Below are positions 1 to 9,231 of a DNA stretch of 25,715 bases, one piece after another. The stretch lies in the NCBI GenBank assembly GCA_905250885.1, contig CAJNOQ010002197.1:1-25715 (forward strand), given 5' to 3'. The notes under the pieces were generated by a model, which was given only the letters and a program-made list of their open reading frames with translations, was not told the origin of the DNA and did no database searches. How positions within the stretch are numbered: position 1 is the first letter of the stretch; the number at the start of each line of letters is the position of its first letter. The stretch is from Didymodactylos carnosus. Lineage: Eukaryota; Rotifera; Eurotatoria; Philodinida; Philodinidae. The position numbers and the translations under genes are program-made.

Positions 1-310
1 AAAAAGTCGAAATTCTGCCCGTAATTATCAATTGTCTCTATCAGAGCTCGGCTTTTATGCAATAAAAATATCATATTCAGAATCACGATCAAAAACTTAG
101 TCGATTAATGTGTACTTTGAAATTTTCAGTTGATTTTCACTTTGGGGTAAAAATCTGGGTAATTTTTGGATGTGAAACTTCGAAAAAAATTGAAGTATTC
201 AGATAGAATAGAAATGTACAATAATCGACTAAGTTTTTGATCGTGATTCTGAATATGATATTTATCTCTATAGAGACAATTGATAATTACGGGCAGAATT
301 TCGACTTTTT
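1..310. repeat. Foldback (MITE-like) inverted repeat
   Basis: The first ~118 bases recur as reverse complement at about 213-310, with a ~95-base unique spacer. The outer ~41 bases (beginning AAAAAGTCGAAATTCTGCCC) pair perfectly. Pairing resumes over about 45 bases containing ATTCAGAATCACGATC after a length difference: the left arm carries about 18 extra bases (around 41-65). The left end sits at the window edge, so the true terminus and any target-site duplication cannot be seen. No coding capacity is visible, which fits a non-autonomous DNA element or a simple inverted duplication. Confidence 0.85.
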
Positions 311-814
311 CACCTTTAATTTATAAAAGAAATGAACTTCCTCAGCAACAAAACAAAATTGTAAAAAAAGCGAACCACACTTTTAAGCTGAGCTTCCAGT
401 AAAGCTAATGACGTGCAAATGACGGCCTCAACCATTAACACAAAAAATTAGGTAGGTTTACAAAATTGCATGTCTACACTTTAGACGGCTGGTTTGGGAC
501 GTCCATACCTCGACAGGCTTTTAACTTCGAAATTGATCAAATACTATTTTTCTAATCAGTTTTTAACACTGAATGCGAAAAAAATTGTTTGAAGGCTTCG
601 CCGAGATATTAAAGAGTTTTTGAACTTGATGGTTTTTTCGAGTTTTTACATCCTTTAAGTATTTTCGAGTTTTCGACATGAAAAAAGTATTTGGAAAAAA
701 TAAAAAATACATTTTCTTAATCAGCTCGATGAGCTCTATCCAACGATGTATAATAAATTAAGAAAAACATTTTACTTTAATTTTGCATTGTGCGCATCTT
801 ACATTTATTCTTAG
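311..814. other. Stretch without a recognised gene
   Basis: AT-rich sequence with T-runs between the foldback element and the first WD40 exon. The segment about 480-660 is somewhat more GC-balanced and could be an older dispersed repeat, but it has no visible terminal repeats. Earlier exons of the downstream WD40 gene may lie here, though none could be placed. Confidence 0.4.
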
Positions 815-1657
815 CTGGATGATAAGATCATCTGTTTCATTTTGTGTCTTGAATTCTTATTTTGTTTTTTATTCAGCGAAAGTAGAGAAACAATGGATGG
901 GCATAAAAATCGGATACATGCGATACGTTCACATCCGCAAATGGAAACTATTTTCTTAACAGGAGGATGGGATGAAACTATTCAATATTGGTATGTAGTA
1001 ATTTTGTCGTTTTCTCTTCATTTTTCCTGCTACATTAGCGCCCGTTTTATTTATTGCTTCACAGGGATGAACGAACAACACATTCACAGAAACATTTTTC
1101 TGGACCATACGTATGCGGTGATGCTCTAGATATTACTGCTGATGGTCAGGCCATTTTAACTGGCTCATGGCGAAAATCATCAACATTACAGGTATAGTTA
1201 GTTCATTAGTATAGTTCATTCTTTAGCGTAGTACGTTAAAAAAGTTTAGATTTGGAATTTTCACAGTGGTGGGTTGATTAAAGATGTATTTGAAAAAAAT
1301 GCAACATCTATGGTTAGTAACAACATCTGAACTTCTAGACATCTGGAATTTAAGTGTCTATGTTTTTTAGCTGTATTGTGCAAAATTTTTCCCTAAAGAA
1401 TACATTTTATGCGCGGGAAATGAAAAGAATGAAGCAATCGTCTACAGTTATTCAATGTTACAGGTATAGTACGCAAAATTAATAATCTTTACTTTACTTC
1501 AACCATCTACACTGTCTTTAAGATGATTGGCGGAATTACGGATTTGGAACATGCCGTTTATTGTGCAGATAATGATCCAGTTTCAATCAAACCCAACATA
1601 ATTGTAGGATTGGGACACAATATTCTTATTGTTAATGATCGTTCACGTATAAGATAG
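815..1657 (+). CDS. WD40-repeat protein, 3' exons (partial, possibly decayed)
   Basis: At least four exons read as WD40 blades. 877-990 gives GHKNRIHAIRSHP and FLTGGWDETIQYW, with the closing Trp codon split by an intron. 1065-1191 gives DERTTHSQKHFSG and LDITADGQAILTGSWRKSS. 1371-1463 gives LYCAKFFPKEYILCAGNEKN. 1523-1657 gives IGGITDLEHAVYCADN and ends at TAG. Donors are gtatgt or gtatag and acceptors end in AG. An earlier exon may start at 815 (LDDKIIC) but its donor is unclear. The Trp-containing strand expected between exons 1065-1191 and 1371-1463 is missing from the splice chain. An IWNL-coding remnant at about 1340-1355 is out of frame and runs into TAG, so this may be a degenerating copy. 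WD40 proteins are beta-propeller scaffolds for protein-protein binding; no partner can be inferred. The 5' end was not found. Confidence 0.7.
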
Positions 1658-2223
1658 CCGTCTATGACAAAGTTCTTGCTGACCAATTATTTGTGTCAGA
1701 TAATAACTTGTGAGATTATATAATCCGTCCATTTTTTTTTATTCTACTCTCTTTATCATAGGAGAATGTTCTTTTTTGCTTTTTTTATTATGTCCTCCGT
1801 TTTGAAGCATGTGCTGCAATTATTACACTAAACACAGTCTTAGCATGTAGTATTTTAGCATCTCACATAGAATTATGTGTGCGAGACATATAGGTACGTT
1901 CACGAGAACATTTGCTTTCGTGTTGCTCTATTGAATGCGATCATAAGTCCTCGTAAGTGAAAATGTAAAAAACACTATACGCTAAGACTCGAATATTTTT
2001 ACAAATCAATAAGTAATCAAAATGAATATGGTTTGCTTATCGTTTCAAAGGACGACTTTTTTCTACATTTTGCTTTCCTACAAATTAAAACGACTATAGT
2101 GTGTCATGTATCTATTCCGTTGACGTGCAACACCGATAAATTTAACAAAGCAGAGCATGTCTTTTTCCATAAAAGGACAATAATAGCTTGCGATGACTTT
2201 CAATATCTAGAGTGCTTGATACT
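1658..2223. other. Stretch without a recognised gene
   Basis: Downstream of the WD40 stop codon. A plus-strand open frame from about 2033 (with KTTIVCHVSIPLTC and HVFFHKRTIIACDD) runs into the next repeat element and has no recognisable family. It could be an exon remnant but is not called as a gene. Confidence 0.35.
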
Positions 2224-2542
2224 TACCTTAGTGAATGTACTTGAGACCAAGTACTTAGAAAAGTACTTGGGTAAGTAATGACCAGAGTACCTGGAGTTTT
2301 TTGCAAGTAAAAAAGGCGCTTACCAAGTAATTTAACAAGTATAAGTATTAGATAAATACTTCATCAAGTATTTGGCAGATAACCTGGTAAGTACTTGCAG
2401 AATATATGCAAGTATCCGAAGTTCTTCCAAGTACTTGGCAAGTATTAAATCTAAAAATGCTTGACAAGCACTTAACCAAGTACTTTAGAAAATTTGCAAG
2501 TAGCTAACTAAGTACTTGATCTCAAATACATTTACTAGGGTA
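2224..2542. mobile_element. MITE-like element with ~35-bp TIRs and TA ends
   Basis: The left end (from TACCTTAGTGAATGTACTTG) matches the reverse complement of the right end (TACCCTAGTAAATGTATTTG) over about 35 bases with about five mismatches. The ends can be read as CCYTAG...CTARGG flanked by TA, the target duplication typical of Tc1/mariner-type MITEs. The interior is packed with variants of the palindrome AAGTACTT and of CAAGTACTTGG, giving heavy self-complementarity. There is no transposase. It lies just downstream of a short open frame of unknown nature. Confidence 0.7.
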
Positions 2543-3362
2543 TTTATTGTATATTATTTCAGAGTAATCTTGGGAGTTTTAATTTCAAAATGTGGAATGA
2601 GTAAAATGAAGATGGGCCGAAGACTATGGTCTATAAAAGAACAAATATTTTTAGTTGAAAACTTGTCAGTTTACAATTGTCAAAAATACGTTCATGCAAC
2701 CATAAACACAACTACGTGATTGAGGTCTTTGGCTATAGGCCAATACAAATAATTTTTTCTTCTAAAACTGTTAGAATGTAAGTTCAGTATTTGAACTGTT
2801 CAGCAACTCGCGACGTTTTTAGTTTTTCAGTTGGATTCGAACTAAATTGCTTTTTTGTTGCTGGTGAGAAAATAATGTCCTTCATCTGTAGGATTTTGGC
2901 GGGTGTTTCCCCAGTCCTGAAATATTTTTCATTTTTCTCCAGCGGAGCGGAAAATTTTTCTTACGTTCTATACGATTTCGAACTATCGCTCCCTCCCAAT
3001 CCTAACCGCTTCGGGCCAGCCCTGAGAGTCAACATAACTTCTGCTGATAAAGTTATTTTTTAATTCAATCAAATGAATAATTAAATCGTCAATTAATCAT
3101 CGAAAAATAAATACAAATATGTGAATAACTAGTTTACTGCTACTAGGAATGTCTTCATCATGTAACCTGGTGTTCCGTTCTGACATGATGGTTTCGCAGT
3201 TTTATCTCGTTGAAAAGCATTAAATATTTTTCGTATTCTTTTATCACCAACTGGCCTAAGCCGAAACTAAATAACTCTTTCTTTTCAAATAATATATTAT
3301 GCGCCCATTGCGACAGCGATTGCTGGCTCAAAAACAAACAAGTTGCTTGAACAGATCCTACA
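2543..3362. other. Stretch without a recognised gene
   Basis: Contains open frames of up to 90 codons on the plus strand (about 2791-3063) with no recognisable domain and no convincing splice context. A short GC-richer patch around 2990-3040 is unexplained. Confidence 0.35.
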
Positions 3363-3765
3363 CATCATGATATAGAGTTCAACTTGAGAGTCGAGATAGA
3401 TCTGTTTAAATGGGTAATGAAGTGAGAATGGGTTTTCGAATGAGAGAGGGAAGAAGAATAGTTTTCTTTTGAAAAACATCGCCAGGACAGCGCTGAAGTA
3501 CTGTCGATAGTTCTCTTACTACGAGAAATATTAAACTGCTACCTTAAAGTTTTATGAGATAGAAAAATTTTTCGAACAAAAAATATGGTCACGGTCCATG
3601 TGCTAAGAGAGATAAAACATGATTCATGATAAATTAGAGCAACACACTCGTGTTAATTTGCTGTGATTTGAATATACCGAATCATACTCGACAAGAGGAA
3701 ATGTTTTCTTATCAAGGTGATGAAACTAGTCAAATTATTGCAGTAGTTATTTTTATTATGTGCTG
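3363..3765. repeat. Left arm of a large inverted repeat (partner 8188-8801)
   Basis: This segment is repeated, reversed, at 8188-8801. Shared stretches include GGACAGCGCTGAAGTACTG and CATGGACCGTGACCATATTT (second copy orientation). Most positions agree between the copies, so the duplication is fairly recent. The right copy contains about 209 extra bases. The repeat covers the presumed 5' flank and first ~17 codons of the small membrane ORF at 3701. A minus-strand open frame of 60 codons within this arm is not conserved in the other copy and is not called. Confidence 0.85.
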
Positions 3766-3880
3766 TTGTTCGTTTTGTTGTCCCTGTGCACGGTGGCAAT
3801 GGCGATTTTTTATTTGGTGTATCATCATTTCATTTTTGGTAACAGTGATTTTAGTTATAATGTGTAAACCAGGCGATTGA
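3701..3880 (+). CDS. Small Cys-rich two-helix membrane protein (hypothetical)
   Basis: A 59-codon ORF starting MFSYQGDETSQ, followed by two hydrophobic stretches: about residues 12-30 with a cysteine cluster CCCSFCC, and about 36-55 (FFIWCIIISFLVTVILVI). A Trp/Arg turn (ARWQWR) separates them and the tail is short (CKPGD). The reading frame is open 51 bases further upstream, but the ATG at 3701 is preferred because both inverted-repeat copies preserve it. The mirrored copy (ATG at 8249, minus) keeps the first ~12 codons, then shifts frame. No known family is recognised. The ORF lies just upstream of the broken SDR copy on the same strand. It may be a real small gene whose 5' half was duplicated, or chance. 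Confidence 0.4.
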   Translation: MFSYQGDETSQIIAVVIFIMCCCSFCCPCARWQWRFFIWCIIISFLVTVILVIMCKPGD

Positions 3881-3893
3881 ATAGATATTGTGG

Positions 3894-4210
3894 CCAAAGT
3901 TCATCTTTACGGTGAGTTGCCATACAAATTTATCATTCTCATGCAAACTGAATAAGAAGTGCTTTCGTTTTAGGCACAAGCAAAAGTGCAATAACGTCAT
4001 TCTTTGAAAATCTCCGATGTGAATTTCGCTCAGCTGACAAAAACAATGTCACCATTACAACCAGTATCTTAGGTTTCATCGGCACTGAAACTGCCATAAA
4101 GTCAGTGAATAAAAACAAACACTTTCTCGCTCAAGATCCCAATAAAACCGCTCAAGCGGTGTAATGACTGCTGCACTATTAAAAAGACACTGCATATTTT
4201 ATCCTAAGTC
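3894..4210 (+). pseudogene. Partial copy of the SDR gene (end of exon 2, intron 2, most of exon 3)
   Basis: Nearly identical to 7656-7970 of the SDR gene in the same orientation, including the 62-bp intron (donor gtgagt, acceptor ttttag), so it arose by DNA duplication and not through a processed transcript. It starts inside the codons for PKVHLYG, keeps the TSKS part of the YxxxK motif and the following ~75 codons, and lacks the cofactor-binding half. A two-base insertion (CAAGCGGTGTAATG versus CAAGCTGTAATG) brings in TAA at about 4161. Homology stops abruptly after ATCCTAAGTC, before the final ~24 codons. It cannot encode a functional enzyme. Confidence 0.9.
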
Positions 4211-5818
4211 CTGATCGGAGGTACTTACTGTGCAACTGTGAATTGTAGAATTTAGTGTGTGTACAAATGCTAGATGTCACTCAAACTATACATTATATTT
4301 TTAAGACATAGTCAGATTGTTAGATGATTTAGAGCATGAATAAAAACATTGTAAACTTATGAAACTTTATAATTTCTTAAGATATAAGAGGAACAGTTCA
4401 AAAATGACATTTTTTTTATCGACAATATACCAGTTTATTTGTAAAACTATCGACTCGTGCAGATGATATGGCATACCAAAATAAGCCAAAACAAAATTAT
4501 CAAATAATAAATGGATAACTAAGTCGCTCGTTAAGCCTGATAATATATTGGCGAGAAACGAACCATTGCTAATAATAGAATCTTAACAGTTAATGATCTT
4601 AACGTCTTCCACTCTGCTATTACATCGCTAAAAGCATCCTATACAAAGTCATCTGAATCGCCTAGTTTAGCACCTTAGAACAAAGCATTATGATGATAGA
4701 GAAGATCGTTTTTTTTAGGCAAACGCAATCAGAGGTTTAAGGGACTACAAAATGTTTTTGATTGTATGCATGCCATTTTTAATTTTTGAACCATCATTCT
4801 GCTGATAACATTGCCTTAATTGAGAACCAAAGTGGAACAGCATTAAAACCATTGTATAGAGTAGGATGTTTAACAGTCCCAAACCTTAAATGCTCAAAAT
4901 GTATGATGTTTTCCATCCATAAATTACTGTTAGAAAGACCAGGATCTTATATCTTCTAATCAGACATAGACAGGCAGTCTAAATATCATGATGTCGATCA
5001 CAAAATAAATACATCGTGCAATAGTTTAAAGTGTCTATTTTTTCATGTACAAGTTTTAGAGTCTCGGAGATAGTTCTGAGCGAGCTTTTTAGAAACTCCC
5101 AAAGAATCGTCTTAAATTAAAAAAGCACAAAATGTTTTTGGCAGCTATTCGAGCTACGTTCATATGGTTATGGATTGTTGAATTATGTATTTGAGCATAT
5201 GTTGCATGTGTCAACATTATTTTTCCTAACATCGTTCTCAAAAAAATAAAATGATTAGCTCTTTTTTGTGTGCCAAAGAAATAGAACGTCCAAAAGTTTT
5301 ATCTCAATGAACTTAGAATATGTTTTACTGACCGTCAAAAACATGCAGAATGTATTTCCGCTACTGAAAATCTATAAAAACGTTCTTTTTTAGATAAAAT
5401 CATAGTATGTTTATTATACTATATTTTGCATAGATAATGCAAGAGAGAATTATAGAAAATAGTGCGGCTTTTCTACGCAAAAAATAAGAGGCAGATATCT
5501 TTCTAAGAATAAAAATGTTATAGAGAAACGCTTTTAAATTATGAGAAGTTCCTATGTTAATTTCATCGCCTTGTCACTTTATTTTATTCGAAACTAAATG
5601 CTTGCAAAACTCTCTTCTGTAAGTTGAATATGCAAAAAGATTGTCTCTTAAAAATTGTAAGTCGCATGTATTTTTATTTGTTGTAGATGTGACGAAACAG
5701 ATACATATGATGATGGAAAATTTTGACGATATTGCATTTAACTTTGTCGAAAGCGTGTAAAAAATATAAATAGACATTTAATGAAAATATTTTTATATAG
5801 CACCATGATACGAGTATT
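4211..5818. other. Stretch without a recognised gene
   Basis: About 1.6 kb of AT-rich DNA between the broken SDR copy and a short ORF. Open frames are short, including a 67-codon minus-strand frame at 5574-5777 with no recognisable domain. No terminal repeats or tRNA-like folds were noticed. It may be diverged remains of the duplicated block. Confidence 0.4.
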
Positions 5819-6013
5819 ATGATTATTATTGATCTTTGGAATATTCAACAGTTGAATAATCGAATATACTATCTAATAACAATATCTGTATTTATTGAAC
5901 AAAGGATAAATGAGCATATCAATAATGAATTAATAGAACATGTTCATCATACAATTATTCAACGTGGATCATTGACAGTGGCTAATGAGAAGGAGAATAC
6001 AAGCAGTCGTTAG
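5819..6013 (+). CDS. Short ORF, possible last exon of an unidentified gene
   Basis: An open frame of up to 64 codons. The second half (RINEHINNELIEHVHHTI, then QRGSLTVANEKENTSSR, stop) has a helical, charged composition more protein-like than the surrounding AT-rich DNA. The first half looks low-complexity and may be intron or untranslated sequence, with a possible acceptor ACAAAG before GATAAATGAG near 5905. No domain is recognised and no upstream exon could be assigned. It could be a chance frame. Confidence 0.25.
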   Translation: MIIIDLWNIQQLNNRIYYLITISVFIEQRINEHINNELIEHVHHTIIQRGSLTVANEKENTSSR

Positions 6014-7028
6014 AGATTTTTAACAATGATTTCAAGGATATCGTTTCCTTGTGAACGACAAATTAATTTTTAGTTTGTAACTTGTTTATCTATTAGAAAG
6101 AACGAAAGAGTTAAATAAAACAAGATTACTGCAGTACTCTAATTTAGACGGTTTAACGACTGATACGTTAAATATTGATGTACCCTTGTTTTTCATACAT
6201 GGCTATCAGTGTGATGCCATTCCCAGGTCAAATCTTCCAACGGCTGGATCAAATCGGATCCGGCTAATTCCTTATTCGGACCCGATCGGGATTCTTTGGA
6301 GGCGGTCGTATCTGACGTAGGTTGTTGAATTCTCTAAGTGAACCGGAAATATCTGTGTTTTTATCTTTCCTCAAACGCTTTGTGTTTTATTTATTTGCGA
6401 CTTGATCCGTTGAAAAATACCTTACCGCGTGCTCATTTTCGCCTCCGCACGAACGAACGAAACAAAATATTTATAGAGAATGTCACATGGCGTTAACCTT
6501 ACTTATCATTTTACCTGAGAGTATTGAAGTAAAGATCAGATCAGTAGTGTGAATATCAGTTGTACGCATTATCTACAGAGGAGTTTGAATCTATCTAACT
6601 TACTCACTATTATCATTGAACCTCATTCCTTCTATCTCTTCTCCGACGTCAATCAACTTTGGAACGGAGCTTGTTCTATAGAAATTTGGAGTCAGATTAA
6701 CTACAGACTTAAAACGAACACGGATGAATAGTTGGACTACCACGATTTGTACGAAAAAATACTAGAACTATTAAAAAATTCAAGGAAAAATGCTTCTTCT
6801 GTTATACAATCTTTTTAAAAAGTTCAAGGATTCTTGATGAACTGAGTTCCGTGGCCCATCATATTTATTTACCTAATTTTTCACTTCGCTCACGCTCAAA
6901 TACCCTCCGCTTACTTTTAACTCAAAGCCACTCGTACTTTAAAACTCATGTACAGTCGCTCAAGTGTTAGTTAATTCAACTTCAAACACAAAGTCTTTTA
7001 ACTTCACTTACTTTTTGTTTTAGTTAAT
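6014..7028. other. Intergenic region upstream of the SDR gene
   Basis: Contains a GC-richer patch at about 6195-6310 (GATCAAATCGGATCCGGC, GGACCCGATCGGGATTC) that stands out from the AT-rich surroundings and may be an old repeat. A 60-codon frame at 6549-6731 has no recognisable domain. The last ~150 bases before 7029 are pyrimidine-rich and presumably hold the SDR promoter and 5' leader, but no defined motif is seen. Confidence 0.4.
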
Positions 7029-8043
7029 ATGATTGGTATCTTAATCGTCCTATGTATTTTTACCCTTACTTATTTTCTTGGATATTATATTTATTGTAAT
7101 TATTTTCGTGCTGAACACGTACCATATGAACTATTGAAGAGTAAACGTGTTATTATAACAGGAGCTAGTCGAGGAATCGGTGAACAATTTGCCTATGAAT
7201 ATGCGAAACACGGTACCTGTCTCATATTAGCATCACGCCAGTTAAAGGATTTGGAACCGGTTGCACAACAGTGTCGGACGTTGGGCTGTCAACAAGTAGA
7301 ATGCGTCGAATTTGATGCAGGTAAACAAGAATCATGTCAAAATCTCATCGAAACAACTTTAAAACATTATAATGGAATCAATATTCTTGTCTTAAACCAT
7401 ACACAATCTGCATATTGTCCATTTCATGAACTTAAAGATCCCATTCAAACAGCACACAGTATAATGAATACGAACTTTTTTGGATATTTTCACACAGGTA
7501 CGAATTTCAAATACCTTTTTACCCCCAACAGCATTTTAAAAATGAAAACCATAATTTAGCTATGTACGCTCTACCCCATTTGGAGAAAGGAGGAACAGTC
7601 GATCAACCATCGCAAATTATTGTCATTTCAAGTTCAGCAGCTCTCCATCCGCTACCCAAAGTTCATCTTTACGGTGAGTTGCCATACAAATTTATCATTC
7701 TCATGCAAACTGAATAAGAAGTGCTTTCGTTTTAGGCACAAGCAAAAGTGCAATAACGTCATTCTTTGAAAATCTCCGATGTGAATTTCGCTCAGCTGAC
7801 AAAAACAATGTCACCATTACAACCAGTATCTTAGGTTTCATCGGCACTGAAACTGCCATAAAGTCAGTGAATAAAAACAAACACTTTCTCGCCCAAGATC
7901 CCAATAAAACCGCTCAAGCTGTAATGGCCGCTGCTCTATTAAAAAGACACCGCATATTTTATCCTAAGTCAATGCAGATCATGCCAGTTCTCTACTACGC
8001 ATGTCCTACATTATACGATCTCATTTACCGATTCGCATCGTGA
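7029..8043 (+). CDS. Short-chain dehydrogenase/reductase, 11-beta-hydroxysteroid dehydrogenase 1-like
   Basis: Three exons (7029-7497, 7560-7673, 7736-8043) join in phase to 296 codons, the usual length of HSD11B1-like SDRs (about 290 aa). Introns are 62 bp each with gtacga/gtgagt donors. Residues ~2-22 form an N-terminal membrane anchor. The dinucleotide-binding motif TGASRGIG is at about 44-51, a LVLNHT segment replaces the usual NNAG, the helix Asn lies in NTNFFGYFH, the catalytic Ser in VISSSAA, and Tyr and Lys in YGTSK. All catalytic tetrad positions are present. The family reduces or oxidises carbonyl/hydroxyl groups of lipophilic substrates with NADP(H), usually anchored in the ER membrane; the actual substrate is unknown. 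The second half is duplicated at 3894-4210. The gene appears intact and transcribable. Confidence 0.92.
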
Positions 8044-8187
8044 AAATAACGAAATATAAGAGTATATTGGAGAAAATCAGATAAACCAGCAAAAGTGGAA
8101 TTATTGTGATAGTATTGCATTCGACAATGCGCATGCTAATAAGATACTACAGATAGAGAATAATATTGTTTTATATTATATTTTAGC

Positions 8188-8249
8188 CTACAATAAGAGT
8201 AACTACTGCAAAAAATTTGACTAGTTTCATCGCCTTGATAAGAAAACAT
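8188..8249 (-). pseudogene. 5' remnant of the small membrane ORF
   Basis: The minus strand from ATG at 8249 repeats the start of the ORF at 3701 (MFSYQGDETSQI). It then has ATTTTTTGC where the other copy has ATTATTGC, a frame change that removes the hydrophobic segments. Similarity fades about 60 bases in, at the end of the inverted repeat. Preservation of the start codon and first residues in both copies argues that the ORF, not just its flank, was duplicated. Confidence 0.5.
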
Positions 8250-8801
8250 TTCCTCTTGTCGAGTATGATTCGGTATATTCAAATCACGGCAAATTAACAC
8301 GAGTGTGTTGCTCTAATTTATCATGAATCATGTTTTATCTCTCTTAGCACATGGACCGTGACCATATTTTTTGTTCGAAAAATTTTTCTATCTCATAAAA
8401 CTTTAAGGTAGCAGTTTAATATTTCTCGTAGTAAGAGAACTATCGACAGTACTTCAGCGCTGTCCTGGCGATGTTTTTTAAAAGAAAGCTATTCTGATAA
8501 TTGCTTCCCTCTCTCATTCGAAAATAATACAATATGTTTTAGACTCCTAATATTAATTATATGTTTATGCGCTCGAAACATGTTCGAAAAAGCCGATTAG
8601 CGAGCTCTATCAATAGTTTTTGTTAGAAAACGCATAAAAAGCACTGATAATAATTTAACTATTAGTTGTTTGACGATGATCACGATGATAAAAAGCGAGC
8701 TCCATATTCACACCTACCAGAAGTTATAGGAATTTTCTCACTTCATTACTCATTTAAACAGATCTATCTCGACTCTCATGTTGAACGCTATATCATAATA
8801 A
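8188..8801. repeat. Right arm of the large inverted repeat (partner 3363-3765)
   Basis: Reverse complement of 3363-3765, interrupted at about 8525-8733 by roughly 209 bases missing from the left arm. That insert has no obvious terminal inverted repeats or flanking duplication. The arm begins about 145 bases after the SDR stop codon, so the SDR 3' flank abuts the inverted copy of the membrane ORF's 5' region. Confidence 0.85.
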
Positions 8802-8933
8802 TATATCTATATCATCTCATAAAACTGTGAGGTAGCAATTTAGATATCATGACCGCCAGTATCACATGACGAATACGTGTTACAAACATACACTCAGTCA
8901 CTCCATATTAAAATTGAGTATCCGTCTTCAGTT

Positions 8934-9231
8934 CCCAAGCAAAAATCGTATATGAAAATATTCAGATATTTTATTGCGGTATTGGGCAATACCATGCTCA
9001 GTATACCTAGATAACCCAATAAAAATGACTCCTGTACCTAGATATTTCATAGTAGGATTGCCCTATACCACAACAAAATATCTAAATACTTCACAAGATT
9101 TCTTATTTGGATATGTGGTAAATCTAATATCCAGAATCAGGTAAGATATTGGATTATTTAGATATATCCACTACTTTATTGAGTTAACTAGCTTGGATTG
9201 TCCAATACTCGATACTTTTTATTTGCTTGGG
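8934..9231. mobile_element. MITE-like element with short TIRs
   Basis: The ends CCCAAGCAAA (8934) and TTTGCTTGGG (9231) are perfect 10-base inverted repeats with weaker matching beyond. The interior is full of iterated short motifs around AGATATTT, TATCTAAATA and GGTATTGGGCAATACC, giving strong internal pairing. Length (~298 bp), lack of coding potential and style resemble the element at 2224-2542 although the sequences differ. The target duplication is not clear (perhaps TT). Confidence 0.55.

Noticed and set aside
2791..3063. 90-codon plus-strand frame as a gene
   Set aside because: Phe/Ser-rich, no domain, no splice signals, no conserved copy. Probably a chance frame.
3297..3479. 60-codon minus-strand frame inside the left inverted-repeat arm
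   Set aside because: The mirrored copy does not preserve it; an insertion and other changes break the frame.
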